Assembly: GCF_017562075.2 (NCBI RefSeq)
Contig: NC_054081.1
Location: forward strand, 22,820,793 to 22,884,792
Length of the DNA: 64,000 nucleotides
Direction of reading: 5' to 3'
From: Anopheles merus
Lineage: Eukaryota; Arthropoda; Insecta; Diptera; Culicidae
Positions 8,863 through 19,936 of the stretch are shown here, one piece after another; position 1 is the first letter of the stretch, and each line of letters opens with the position of its first letter. Position numbers and translations under genes: made by a program. The notes under the pieces are model-generated. The model saw only the letters and a list, made by a program, of their open reading frames with translations, searched no databases and was not told where the DNA came from.

Positions 8863-11226
8863 TTGTCTGTTGGGTACTATCTCTCTCATCACGCGGTGCT
8901 TAAGGAATCGAGCACAACCACCAAAGTCAGGGTAGTCTTTGAAGCGTCGTGCAAGACATCTTCTGGTTATTCCTTGAACGACAAACTCCTGGTTGGGCCG
9001 GTGATCCAAGACGATCTGTTTACCATCATCGTTCTGTGGGAGGTTTATCTTTCGCGATGGGTTTCGGATTCGTATTATGGTGATGCTCTAACTCTTTATG
9101 GTTGAGTGGTTGAAATCTTACTAACTATATTTTATTTCCTACTTCGTGCTCCTTCGTCGTTCGGTATCTAACCTTATGCTAGTAAAGTGGTGTGTGTCTT
9201 ATGTTTATAAATAGGGATCGAGACGCTTGCTACAGTTCGTTTCCGGTCTCACGCAGTCGCACTCTCAGCAGACGTTGAAAAAATGTATCGCCAAATTCTC
9301 CACGATTCACGCGACACTGAATACCTGCGCATTCGGTATAGAGGAAACTCCGCAAAGCCGATTCAGACGTTCCAACTACAAACGGTTACATATGGCACGT
9401 TTTGTGCACCCTTCCTAACAACAAGAACGCTAAAGCAGATCGCTCTCGGTCACAAGATGCAATACCCCCGAGCAGTGGATTCTTTATTGCACGATTTTTA
9501 TGTGGTTGACCTGCTAACGGAAACAGATGAGGTGGCAGATGCAATTGAACTGCAAAGGCAGATTGCCGAGATGCTCAAGCAAGCTGGATTAGGGTCGAAG
9601 AAGTGGGTATCGAACGTACCCGAAGCACTAATCGGCATTCCTTCAGAAGACCTGGCCATCCTTCCTACTCACGAATGGCAAGATCCTTAGTTAGTATCAA
9701 CGCTTGGTCTGTTTTGGGAGCCAACAGTTGATATGCTGCGATATCGGATCGATCTACTAACCGCTGCGACGATGTTGACAAAGAGGCTAGCTTTGTCCTA
9801 CATCGCCAAACTCTTTGACCCGCTTGGCTTGCTTAGTCCAATCATTATCATCGCTAAGCTCTTTATGCAACAGCTGTGGAAGTTACAGGAAAACGGCAAG
9901 CCATGGGATTGGGATCGTGAGCTACCATCACATCTCCAAAAGGAATGGACGGCATTTCATTCCAAGCTGCATTCACTTCGGAAAGTGCGCATTCCGCGTT
10001 ACACTTCAATTCGGTAAGCAATATAAGTACAGCTACACATTTTTGCGGATGATTCTCAGGTGGCATATGGTGCATGCTGTTACGTTAAGGCAGAAAACGA
10101 TTCTACAACATCGGTGCAGCTATTGGCAGCTAAGTCTAAGGTAGAATCGTTGTCGAACACGCATTCTATAGCGAGACTCGAGCTTTGTGCACCGCGGTTG
10201 GCAACGCATCCGTTCCGGAAGGTCAGTCAGTCCATCAACGACGAATACGATGCTTTCGCTCGGACTGATTCCATGACCGTGCTACATTGGCTCAATCCAC
10301 GGAGGTGGAAGCCTTTCTTTGCCAATAGGGTGGCACAAATTCAAGGAGAACCCCGGATTAAGTTGCCCGAAGGCATATTCCTGGTGTAGACAACCCAGCG
10401 GACGATGCATCGCGAGGTCTACTACCAGACAAATTGCAATCTTGTCAACGATGGTGGCATGGGCCACATTGGTTGAGCAGCAAACTGGAAAAATGGCCTA
10501 TAAGAAAACCTGCAATTGAAGAAACCGCATCAATAGAAGAAGAGCGTGTTACACAATCACGAATAGCTGCAATGTCGATGGAGGACAATTTCAACAATAA
10601 GCTATTTGCACGGTTTTCAAACTACCTCAAACTTCGTCGAACCATGGCGTATTGTTTACGTTTTGTGCAATGCATGAGGACACCGAAACCCGCAATTACG
10701 TCACCGAAAGCCAAGGGTCATGCTTCGATTCAGGATCTGCTTATATTGATTGCACCTCCATCTCGAGACGAACTCATCCAAGCTGAGCTTCAGTTGTGTC
10801 GCATTAGCTCAGCAAGATTCATTTGCGGACGATTTACACGCGGTTAAAAACGGCAAGGATTATCACGCAATTCGAAGCTGAAGTTGTCCCCCTTTATTGA
10901 TGAGGCGGGAATCCTGCGTGTCGGTGGCCGGCTTCGCAACGCACAAATATCAGAATACGCGAAGCATCCTATACTTCTTTCTGCAAAACACCCGCTCGCA
11001 GCATTGTGAGGAGTCGCGTATCACCAGAAGTACATGCACACCGGTCCGGAACACTTGTTATCCATACTTCGTAAACGCTTCTGGAAAATCGGTGGCCGTA
11101 ATTTGACGAAGTTGGTTTTCCATCGGTGTCACAAGTGTTTCAAGGCCAAACCTACACTGGTGCAACAATCCGTTGCAGATCTTCCGACATCAAGAGTAAC
11201 ACCCACGAGACCGTTTGCTGTGAGTG
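8863..11226 (+). pseudogene. pol: BEL/Pao-type Pol remnant (RT, RNase H region, integrase start)
   Basis: BEL/Pao RT signatures are visible: TTTKVRVVFEAS, SLNDKLLVGPVIQDDL and, after a solo-LTR interruption, SADVEKMYRQI and LQTVTYGT. The catalytic box reads FYVVDLL where the family has YVDD, so one catalytic Asp is lost. Next comes LSYIAKLFDPLGLLSPI (9790-9850), typical of the region after the RT. Integrase pieces follow at 10720-11220 (LLSILRKRFWKIGGRN, CHKCFKAK, VTPTRPF). It has many stops and frameshifts, with neither protease nor LTRs. It ends abruptly at 11226 where repeat R1 begins. Confidence 0.82.
9035..9234 (+). repeat. 200-bp solo LTR inside the BEL pol
   Basis: Starts TGTGGGAGG and ends GCTACA, with GTTC directly repeated at 9031-9034 and 9235-9238. 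Removing it and one GTTC restores an open RT frame across the junction, which confirms the boundaries. It has a TATA-like TTTATAAATAG near 9204. The 4-bp duplication fits a Ty3/gypsy integrase. Its orientation is assigned from the TATA box only. Confidence 0.85.
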
Positions 11227-12861
11227 CACAATGGGCATTTGCCGGGATGAAATTCAAAAAATCAACTTTGTAATAGCACAATTCCAAATAGTAGGTTTTA
11301 ATATTGAGGGTTGAACTTAGAAAAATATCAAATATGAGCTCTTTATCTTTTCTGATTCTCTAGAAAAGACCTCTCAAAGTCGAGACTTCGAACGCAGTTG
11401 TACAGGTCGAATGCAGTTGTACGAACGCAGTTGTACGAACGCAGAAAAATCTTCACTTTTTTGGAAAACTTTGAACCTTTGTAACTTTTTCAAATATGAA
11501 CCGATTTTGATAAGTATAGCCATTTTATAAAAGATATTTAGTCAGCTTTATAAATGCATAAAAGATTTTGAGTTCAGTTAATTTTATGCAAAAATATACG
11601 ATAATAACTGAAGAAACTTCCTGAAAATTTTAATCATTTTAATTTTTGACTTCATGCCATCATGAAAGTTGCGTAGAGTGGCGTTGTCTCATATATGTCG
11701 CATGATAGTGTAATATATATACTGTCAATCTGTGAAGAAATATACTGCGAAAGTTTGCGAACGCGAATTTTATTCAAGTTTTTTCACCTCAACTTTTGCT
11801 AAAAACAGACACATGCGTAACTAGGCGGCTCCATAGGTGCCTAGTGTAGCGTATTTCGTGTATTCTACAAAAATATATTCTACGTGCTTCTGATCAGCTT
11901 TTATTTCCATTACGAAGCTGTGTATCTTAGTTTCAGCTCATTTACTTATCTAATATGTAAATTTCTATACTAATCTAACTTTATTATTAAATATAATGAA
12001 GCAAATCAGAACCAAATACCTTTTGGTCCTACTCCAGATTATAGACGGATGTAAGCATCTATTGGCGTTTTGGGAGAAGAAACTCCCAAAAGTCATGACA
12101 AACTAAATATAAGAATAGAGGGGAGTATGCTATAAAGAATATTTAGCAAGAAAGAAAATGCATCCAGAAGGACATTTTGTATAATGAGCCGTATTCCTCT
12201 GATTCGTTAACCAGTTCAATATCAGTAGCTATACGCATTAAAACAAAGACAGAGTTTAACTTTACAAATGAAGTAAATACTTTGTTTGTAGCTATCGTTG
12301 AATTCTGATTTTTTTAGATAGTTGTAAAATCAACAACATCAGATTTTTATTTTTTAACCCCTTCTGAAGGCAGTTCAGGACTTGGAAAAGTATTGGATGA
12401 ATTATGTGTGATATCAGTGGCCAGGAAAATGTGTAATTTCTATTTTTGTTAAACAACAGATTTCAAATTTTTACCTTCAAAGACAAACAATATGTGCTGC
12501 TTTTCATTACGAATTTGGAAACTACTTTATTTCAATGTACCTGCTCTATCTAAATATTTAAATGCCTTTATTCATACCTTTAGAAATGTGAACTAGAAGT
12601 CAGGAGCTTGTAATAGCATCCACCTAAGTTATGTATGTAATTTTTTAATACAGGTGGTCCCCGAGATACACGGTACCTCTTATACGTGGATTCGAAGATA
12701 TGCGGTTATCCAAATTTGACAGTTCTTTGAGCAAATTGTACTGATTTGACACATCCATTGTGAAATACTAAATAATTTCCGTATTGAATGAATGTAAAAT
12801 ACTAATTAAAATGGTTTAAAATTGTTCAATTCAGTAGAAACATATCAAATAATTAATTTGG
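11227..12861. repeat. long interspersed direct repeat R1, copy 1
   Basis: From ACACAATGGGCATTTGCC onward this stretch matches 17497-19064 closely, including a shared MITE at the same internal place. It has no coding capacity, and internal short repeats (GAACGCAGTTGTAC) occur near 11390-11440. It starts exactly where the BEL pol is cut off, so the left edge is probably an element end or a break. I cannot assign a class. Confidence 0.75.
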
Positions 12862-13014
12862 TGGCGAAAACCACTCCCTACTTGCAAAATTGTACGAAAA
12901 TTAGTGATATTTTGGCTGGAATTCACGAGATTCGACTTACGCGGAAATTTGAGATACGCGGTATATTGCTGTCGTTTTCGGTCCCCATTAACCGTGTATC
13001 TCGGGGACTGCCTG
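12651..13014. mobile_element. complete 364-bp MITE with TA target duplication
   Basis: Inverted termini CAGGTGGTCCCCGAGATACACGG (left) and CAGGCAGTCCCCGAGATACACGG (right, complement), flanked by TA at 12649-12650 and 13015-13016. It has no ORF. TA duplication and CAGG-type ends fit a Tc1/mariner-like non-autonomous element (inference). Partial copies lie at 7802-8031 and 18854-19064. Confidence 0.88.
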
Positions 13015-13016
13015 TA

Positions 13017-13321
13017 TTTGTACTACCTGCGAGTAAAAGTGATGAGAATTAGCTACAATTGTCCTATACAAAACAGAAAATATTATCTTATTTAAAATTA
13101 TTATGTTTTGTTCATATATTATGGAACATTACAGTATATTTTAAAATGGTTTATACTATTAGAAACAACAAGAACCACTATTTTATGTATCGCCACCTGG
13201 TGGTATGGATGCGAACTACATATAAAATGTTATTTATTATCATAATTCTTTACTACAAACGATAAAAACTAACAATTTCTGCAAAAATAATTTTATCCCG
13301 CAATTTGTTCTAAACTGCCCA
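13017..13321. other. A+T-rich spacer, nothing recognised
   Basis: Continuation of repeat R1 or unrelated flank between the MITE and the LINE fragment. No ORF above background and no repeats seen. Confidence 0.35.
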
Positions 13322-14157
13322 TTGTGCATTCGTGAGGTTTTCTCACAATCTCCTTCTATTGTTGCTCAGGAGATGGAAACTATGTTACCACAGCAACCGT
13401 CACTTGCAATAATACTTGGCGAATTCAATGCCCAACATTCTACCTGGGGAAATCCCAGCTCTAATACTTGTGGCCATATGCTACAGGACTTTTATGAAAA
13501 CTATAGTATAGAGGTCATTCATAACACCACAGCCACATGTATCTGCCCCACAAGTGGACAAGGTACTATTTTATATTTTGTGCTCTCTCCTCCTCTATAG
13601 CTTCTAGTTTTTCTGTTTCCATTCAAAACAATTATTCTAAACCCAATCACACCAATTATTTTAAAAACAGAAAACACCATCATTCCACCAACAGAAATAC
13701 CTGACGTTTTAGCTAGATACTTTTATGATACATCTGCAACACACAATTTTCCATCTCATTTTCTAAACCATAAATTCATCTCTGAGTCCAGACCGCTTCC
13801 ATCCATTAACGCCTTCGACCAAAATTACAATAGTCTTTTTTCTCTTGATGAGCTTCATTGGGCTCTTAACAAATGGCGTGGCATGTCTTCTGACCCGGAC
13901 AATATTGGTTATCCAATGCTTCAAAATCTCCCTTACCGGTCCAAAACAGTCCTCCTTCAGATTTACAATAATATTTGGAGTTATGGGTACATATCGGAAT
14001 ACTGGAAAACCTGTTTCACAATTCCCATTCCAAAACCAATAAACTACAATTGCCCCATTTCTCTCCTGCATTAAATTGGCAAAATCATGGAGAGAATGGT
14101 AAATAGAAGACTGACACAAGAATTAGAAGACCGGAACCTTGTGGTGATCATACCACC
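13322..14157 (+). pseudogene. decayed LINE ORF2 fragment, I/R1-like (endonuclease and RT start)
   Basis: The first part (13322-13600) holds the endonuclease strand LAIILGEFNAQHSTWG, the DFNAH-type catalytic motif of I/R1/Jockey LINEs with Asp replaced by Glu. After a degraded gap the RT N-terminal region follows (about 13840-14150): LFSLDELHWALNKW, then YWKTCFTIPIPKP and KIMERMVNRRL. There are frameshifts and stops. It is cut off by the LTR starting at 14158. The clade is uncertain. Confidence 0.7.
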
Positions 14158-14529
14158 TGTCGCGTACCCGTAAGGCGCTACGTTTTTGTGGTCAGCACTG
14201 TCAGCACCGGCAGTGTAATCACGACGTTATACTAGCGTCCGGTAGATGGCACCACAAAGGATAGGTAATAGTGAGACGACAACGAAGGGACCGAACATCC
14301 ACGAACCAGAGATCCGAGCGATAGAGATAGGAGAGTAGCAGCGATAGGAGAGCAGGGATAAACGATCGCACCAATAGGAGAACAGGGATAAACGATCGCA
14401 CCCGGCGATCGTCTTTCTCTTATCATTGCGACCGCCAAGGTGAACACTCGGCAGGTTATTCCGTTCCGTCGTATTGTGAGTGAATATTGTGCGTGATAAT
14501 AAAGTTGGTGTACGACATAAAAACCAACA
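14158..14529 (+). repeat. LTR (372 bp)
   Basis: Starts TGTCGCGTACCC, ends AACCAACA, two bases before the primer site. It contains a tandem pair near 14330-14400 (GATAGGAGAACAGGGATAAACGATCGCACC-like, about 29-bp period) and an AATAAA at 14498. The left flank is the LINE fragment. Confidence 0.65.
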
Positions 14530-14531
14530 AG

Positions 14532-14550
14532 TGGCGACCCCGACGTGATC
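14532..14550 (+). other. primer binding site, tRNA-Trp-like
   Basis: TGGCGACCCCGACGTGATC follows the LTR end. It differs by one base from the well-known tRNA-Trp primer complement (TGGTGACCCCGACGTGAT). Confidence 0.65.
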
Positions 14551-15114
14551 CGCGCATAACGAAAAGGTAGGTGGTGCAATAGTGAAAGCTTCATTGTGCT
14601 GTTTAAGGTGCCGTTGTCCAAGAAGCTAGTGCGACCGCACCGACCAGCCTCCTCTTCGTGTGCGAGCTTAAACAACGCCTTCGCATCGCACCGCGCAGCA
14701 TCCTCTCTGTGTGAGAATTTGTGCAACGTCTTTTCATCGCCACACCAAACCAAGCCACCAGCCAACCAGCAAAGCTAAACGCACTTTGGCGCGTCGTGCA
14801 CAAACGGGTAAACCAACCGCGCAGTGTACCAGTTCCGAGCGTCACCGGAGTTTTGCCATCCCTATGCACAGGCAATGCCATCCATGCGGACCCCATACTC
14901 GGCATTAAGAGTGCAAGCCGGTTTCACATTCCGGTTGCCGTCATCACCCTAATTCAGTGGCACCGATCGGCAGTTGCGAAGTGCCTGCAGCACCGCAGCA
15001 GGACAATCATCTTGCGGCAAGTACCTTGTCATCGGGATTATCTCTGCTGTTGCAGACATCACGTGAAACGATACCACTGCTGCGTCATCCCTAATCGCTG
15101 CTCATCGCTCCAGC

Positions 15115-15372
15115 GTGGTAACCTCGTGGCATCATCCATCGCAGTTCATCGACGCTACCTCGTGGTAACCGCCATCGCAATTCATCGACGTCACCTCGTG
15201 GCAACCGTCATCGCAGTGCATCTAAGCCACCTCGTGGGAATCGCCATCGCAATTCATCGACGCTACCTCGTGGCAACCGTCTGGCACTGCGATGCATCGA
15301 AGCCACCCCGTGGAAATTGCCATCGCAGTTCATCGGCGTCACCTCTTGGCAACCGCCATCGCTGTGCAGCGA
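15115..15372 (+). repeat. 36-bp minisatellite, about seven copies
   Basis: The unit is of the type ACCTCGTGGCAACCGCCATC followed by GCAATTCATCGACGCT, with variants. The period is divisible by three, so one frame reads a 12-residue repeat (IAIHRRHLVATV-like). One copy near 15281 has an irregular spacer. Whether it is translated is unknown. Confidence 0.8.
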
Positions 15373-15610
15373 CGTTGTCGTTGTAGTTTATTCACCACAA
15401 GGAAACTACCGGTGAGCGCGTTCCATTTTCTATCATTTTTTTTATATTACGTGGTCAAATATCACCAAAGCATTGTAAATTACCGCATTACGCACACTAG
15501 ATTAGCCAACCATCATTATAGGGGAATGTAGGTAAAAACGGACACTTTAAGGGAAATGGTAAATATCTAAGGATATTTAGGTACAACGACCATGAAAATG
15601 TGGATACATT

Positions 15611-15820
15611 ATCTTACACTCATGTTTTATCAAAAAATGTGTTGAAACTTTTAAGTTTCCATCGATTTTTGCGTTTTTTCATGAATGAAAAACATGTTTT
15701 TTTTCGTGCGGTTTTATCTTACACTCATCTTTTATCACAAAATGTGTTGAAACTTTTAAGTTTCCATCGATTTTTGCGTTTTTTCATGAATGAAAAACAT
15801 GTTTTTTTTTCGTGCTGTTT
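15611..15820. repeat. tandem duplication, 105-bp period
   Basis: The segment starting ATCTTACACTCAT at 15611 recurs at 15716 with few changes, including a CATGAATGAAAAACATG dyad in each copy. It lies just inside the left end of the TIR element. Confidence 0.88.
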
Positions 15821-16505
15821 TGAAATGTTCGGGTAAGACGGACACCTGATAAGATGGAGAAAGATGGACACCATGAAGGGTAAGATGGACACTTGTAGAA
15901 AACGTTGGAAAGTGAAGAGTTTTACAGTATTTTCACAAAAAATATCGCTTTCCACGTCCTAGTACGTTTATAAACCAATTCTTGGCCTATTGCAACGACG
16001 ATTCATTCACCAGTTACACCAGCTTACAGAACAACAATTTAAAATTTCGTTTTAAGAGATTATTCCGCGGAAAGTCCGCGACCACTGCTTATTTGAGGGA
16101 CTTGTTAATAGGTCCAGCCATTTCTTACATTCAAGATTGAACTTTTTTATATCTGTAAACCCATAGAATCTCTCATCTATTCTTGAACGATTTGATTCCT
16201 GTACTTTATCTTTTTTTTATTAAAGTAGTCCAAGCCGTTACAAAAAAATGTATTTCGTGAAGAACCTCATCAGCATCGAGCGAGTAATATCATAACGCAT
16301 GACTGTTATTTTGACCAATGTTTCATTTCTCGCTTATTTATTACTTTTTCTAGTTGCATTATGGTTTATATCTTCAAAATACCCTTATTTAAGGTGTTTG
16401 AAGAAATATATTCATCACCAATTGGTATAAGCAGTAAAATAATTCAACAAATTCGGTGTCCATCTTTCCCTATGACAAAGTGTCCGTCTTTTCCGCTTTA
16501 GTGTC

Positions 16506-16756
16506 AGGATTTTTAAACCACCAGAAAACAAGATTTTTTAATTCTTTCATTCTCGTTCTGTCGCCAGTTTTTGCTTAACAATCATGACAAATCGTTCATG
16601 TAATAAAACTTCCGAAAATATAAACAATGCAAGTTACAGAGCTTAAGACCCGCAGTAATCAAATTAGATCCACAAAGGTGCGCACGATTGAAAATTGGTT
16701 TTGTTCGAGAATTTAACCAATTTCGTATATATTACACGAAAAATGTTCTCAAATGT
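16506..16756. repeat. direct repeat R2, left copy (right copy 19065-19318)
   Basis: About 250 bp from CAGGATTTTT through ACACGAAAAATGT are repeated almost exactly at 19065-19318, on either side of a 2.3-kb block containing R1. This suggests a tandem duplication followed by insertion, or ectopic recombination. No coding content. Confidence 0.8.
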
Positions 16757-17496
16757 GTTGTTTTAGACCCATCATCAGCAATTAGATGGGTAATCCTTCC
16801 AAATCCAAACATAGGTGAAGACAATTAACCTCGAACACCAAAGATAGGAGGCGATCAGCGCGAAGCACATGCGTAATGTAAACAACCACACCGCACATAC
16901 ACACGACACTATACACGAAGTGACGGATCGACACTTGCAACTTGTACAACACAACACCACATTTGCACAACATTGGCCCATATCGTATAAGAAAACACGA
17001 CTCGATTGCGATCGAAGCACAATTGTCGATCGAAATCGAAATCGACTCGAATTTTGTTCATTCAAAATGAACTTTTGTTCATTGGATTTGGATTTCGATC
17101 GCAATCGAAATGGTATGCGATACAGGTCATTTGCTATATCTGAGGCGAAGTTAGATAGAGATACTTCTTCATTTTCTTATTTTTTCCATTGTATTTCCTG
17201 AATGTTTTAAAGAAATACTTTCTTTGGTGGCCGGAATGTTGGAGATTGATCATTTGAAATTTATTAGTTCGAATTCGAAATTCGAACTGAATTTAGAGAT
17301 AGGATAGGAAATGAACTCATAGGCATAAATAAGGATAACAAATTGAACTCAGAAATGAAGTATGTAATGAACTCATGACAATTGAATATACAGTAGCAAA
17401 CGGACATTTGAACGAGTCGCATTTATTTTCATAACCGGCAAAAATTTTACAAAATATCGGGAAAGAAAACAAATTGTACAACGTAGACGAACATTC

Positions 17497-19064
17497 CACA
17501 ATGGGCATTTGCCGGGATGAAATTCAAAAAATCAACTTTCTAATAGCGCAATTCCAAATAGAAGGTTTTAATACTAAGGGTTAAACTAAGAAAAATACCA
17601 AATATGAGTTCTTTATCTTTTCTAGTTCTCTAGAAAAGACCTCTCAAAGTTGAGACTTGTTAAAAAACGCAGAAAAATCTTCACTTTTTTGGAAAACTTT
17701 GAACCTTTGTAACTTTTTCAAATATGAACCGTTTTGATAAGTTTAGCCATTTTTTAAAGGATACTGACTGGATTTTTGACTCGATGCCATCATGAAAGTG
17801 GCGTAGAGTGGCGTTGTCTCATATATGTCGCATGATAGTGTAATATATATACTGTCAATCTGTGAAGAAATATTCTGCGAAAGTTTTCGAACGCGAATTT
17901 TATTGAAGTTTTTCCACAACAACTTTTTTAAAAAACAGACACATGCGTAACTAGGCGGCTCCATAGATGCCTAGTGTAGCGTATTTCGTGTATTCTACAA
18001 AAATATATTCTACGTGCTTTTGATCAACTTTCATTTCCATTACGAAGCTGTGTATGTACTTATCTAATACGTAATACGTATCTCATGTACTTATCTAATA
18101 CGTAAATTGCTATTCTAACCTAGCTTTATTTTTAAATCTAATGAAGCAAATCAGAACCAAATACCTTTTGGTCCTACTCCAGATTATAGACGGATGTAAG
18201 GAAAATAATTCTAAAATTATATGCATAACAGGAAAACGTTATGAATGCACCAGCATCTATTGGCGTTTTGGAAGAAGAAACTCCCAAAAGTCATGACAAA
18301 CTAAATATAAGGATAGAGGGGGGTATGCTATAAAGAATATTTAGCAAGAAAGAAAATGCATCCAGAAGGACATTTTGTATAATGAGCCGTATTCCTCTGA
18401 TTCGTTAACCAGTTCAATATCAGTAGCTATACGCATTAAAACAAAGACAGAGTTTAACTTTACAAATGAAGTAAATACTTAGTTATAGCTACAAACTTGA
18501 ATTCTGATTTTTTCAGATAGTTGTAAAACCAAGAACATCAGATTTTTATTTTTATCGTCCCTTCTGAAGGCAGTTCAGGACTTGGAAAAGTATTGGATTA
18601 TATTGAATATTATGATATCAATGCCCAGGAAAATGTGTAATTCCTATTTTTTTTAACAACCAATTTAAAATTTTGACCTTCAAAGACAAACAATATGTGC
18701 TGCTTTTCATTACGAATTTGGAAACTACTTTATTTCAATGTACCTGCTCTATCTAAATATTTAAATGCCTTTATTCATACCTTTAGAAATGTGAACTAGA
18801 AGTCAGGAGCTTGTAATAGCATCCACCTAAGTTATGTATGTAAATTTTTAATACAGGTGGTCCCCGAGATACACGGTACCTCTTATACGTGGATTCGAAG
18901 ATATGCGGTTATCCAAATTTGACAGTTCTTTGAGCAAATTGTACTGATTTGACACATCCATTGTGAAATGCCAAATAATTTCCGTATTGAATGAATGTAA
19001 AATACTATTTAAAAAGGTTTAAAATTGTTCAATTCAGTAGAAACATATCAAATAATTAATTTGG
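17497..19064. repeat. long interspersed direct repeat R1, copy 2
   Basis: Matches 11227-12861. Relative to copy 1 it lacks about 100 bp near 17740 and has an insertion of about 45 bp near 18205-18250. It ends inside the shared MITE at 19064, where the right R2 copy begins. No coding content. Confidence 0.78.
18854..19064. mobile_element. MITE remnant of the GTCCCCGAGATACACGG family (right end missing)
   Basis: Left terminus CAGGTGGTCCCCGAGATACACGG preceded by TA, at the same place in R1 as in copy 1. It was therefore inserted before R1 was duplicated. Truncated at 19064. Confidence 0.8.
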
Positions 19065-19435
19065 CCAGGATTTTCAACCCACCAGAAAACAAGATTTTTT
19101 AATTCTTTCATTCTCGTTCTTTCGCCAGTTTTTGCTTAACAATCATGACAAATCGTTCATGTAATAAAACTTCCGAAAATATAAACAATGCAAGTTACAG
19201 AGCTTAAGACCCGCAGTAATCAAATTAGATCCACAAAGGTGCGCACGATTGAAAATTGGTTTTGTTCGTGAATTTAACCAATTTCGTATATATTACACGA
19301 AAAATGTCTCAAATGTGTTTTTTTACCTTCAGTTAAGATTCAACATTGTTGAATTACACGAAAATAACCTTTTTCATGCATTTATGAGAAGTGTCCATCT
19401 TACCCGCAGTGTCCGTCTTTACCTACCTTCCACTA

Positions 19436-19656
19436 TCATATTTCATTATTATATTCATTACATATTATTACATTATTCTATTAATTTACACATTATTACA
19501 TTACTATATTCATTTACTCATTATTACATTATTATATTCATGTACACATTACAGTCGGTCGCGCACATTATATGTGGTGAAATTAGAACAGTGTAGTTAG
19601 CATAGTTGAAAGTGTCAAACGAACAAAAGCCATAATTGTGAAACGTAGTGATTGCA
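19436..19656. other. A+T-rich imperfect tandem repeat, then spacer
   Basis: 19440-19545 is built of CATTATTACATTATTATATT-like units of about 20-35 bp. The following 100 bases may be the leader of the gag fragment downstream. No independent gene. Confidence 0.5.
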
Positions 19657-19800
19657 ATGCCGGGGACTGCACGTGTATCCACAAAGCTTCCTTCTTTTTG
19701 GGAAGACTCTCCTGAAGCATGGTTTGCAGCGGCTGAGGTAGAGTTCGACGTTTCTAACGTCATAAAGGAACGCACACGTTATTCCAAATTCCAAATACCA
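19657..19800 (+). pseudogene. Ty3/gypsy gag N-terminal fragment (CsRn1-like)
   Basis: ATG, then LPSFWEDSPEAWFAAAEVEF, the usual opening of CsRn1/Kabuki-type gags (family knowledge). Similarity stops near RYSKF, after which the frame has no recognised content. Only about 45 residues remain. It is a truncated remnant next to the tail of LINE J. Confidence 0.6.
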
Positions 19801-19936
19801 ATTCATACGGAGTATAATTTGTATTTGTGTGAGGTGTTGTGTTGTAAAAAATAAAATAAAATTTTACCCAATCATCCCAGTCATCACCTTTCTCATTCGT
19901 AAATGCTCTTAGATATTATTATTATTTATTAAATCT

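Larger units (their letters stand above)
14158..15420 (+). mobile_element. LTR-element remnant with tRNA-Trp-type primer site and minisatellite
   Basis: A 372-bp LTR and primer site are followed by about 890 bp of internal sequence lacking any gag or pol similarity. The internal frame 14721-15386 is open (221 aa) but is dominated by a 12-residue repeat. No 3' LTR is seen before the next element. It could be a truncated element or a non-coding LARD/TRIM-like one. The right boundary is a guess. Confidence 0.55.
15521..19433. mobile_element. TIR element or composite with TA target duplication and GGACAC-rich ends
   Basis: The left end GGGGAATGTAGGTAAAAACGG and the complement of the right end GTGGAAGGTAGGTAAAGACGG match, then both continue ACACT. 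TA lies at 15519-15520 and 19434-19435. Repeated AAGATGGACAC/AGTGTCC motifs follow near both ends (15840-15890 and 19390-19415). A second end-like motif (AAAGTGTCCGTCTTTTCCGC) at 16480-16500 allows another reading: a 980-bp element 15521 to about 16500 plus the remnant of a second copy. No transposase is visible. R1 and R2 repeats fill much of the interior. Confidence 0.6.

Noticed and set aside
14232..14905. Minus-strand frames of 177 and 100 aa over the LTR and leader
   Set aside because: They overlap the LTR, primer site and start of the internal region on the opposite strand, with no domain similarity. They are shadows of GC-richer sequence.
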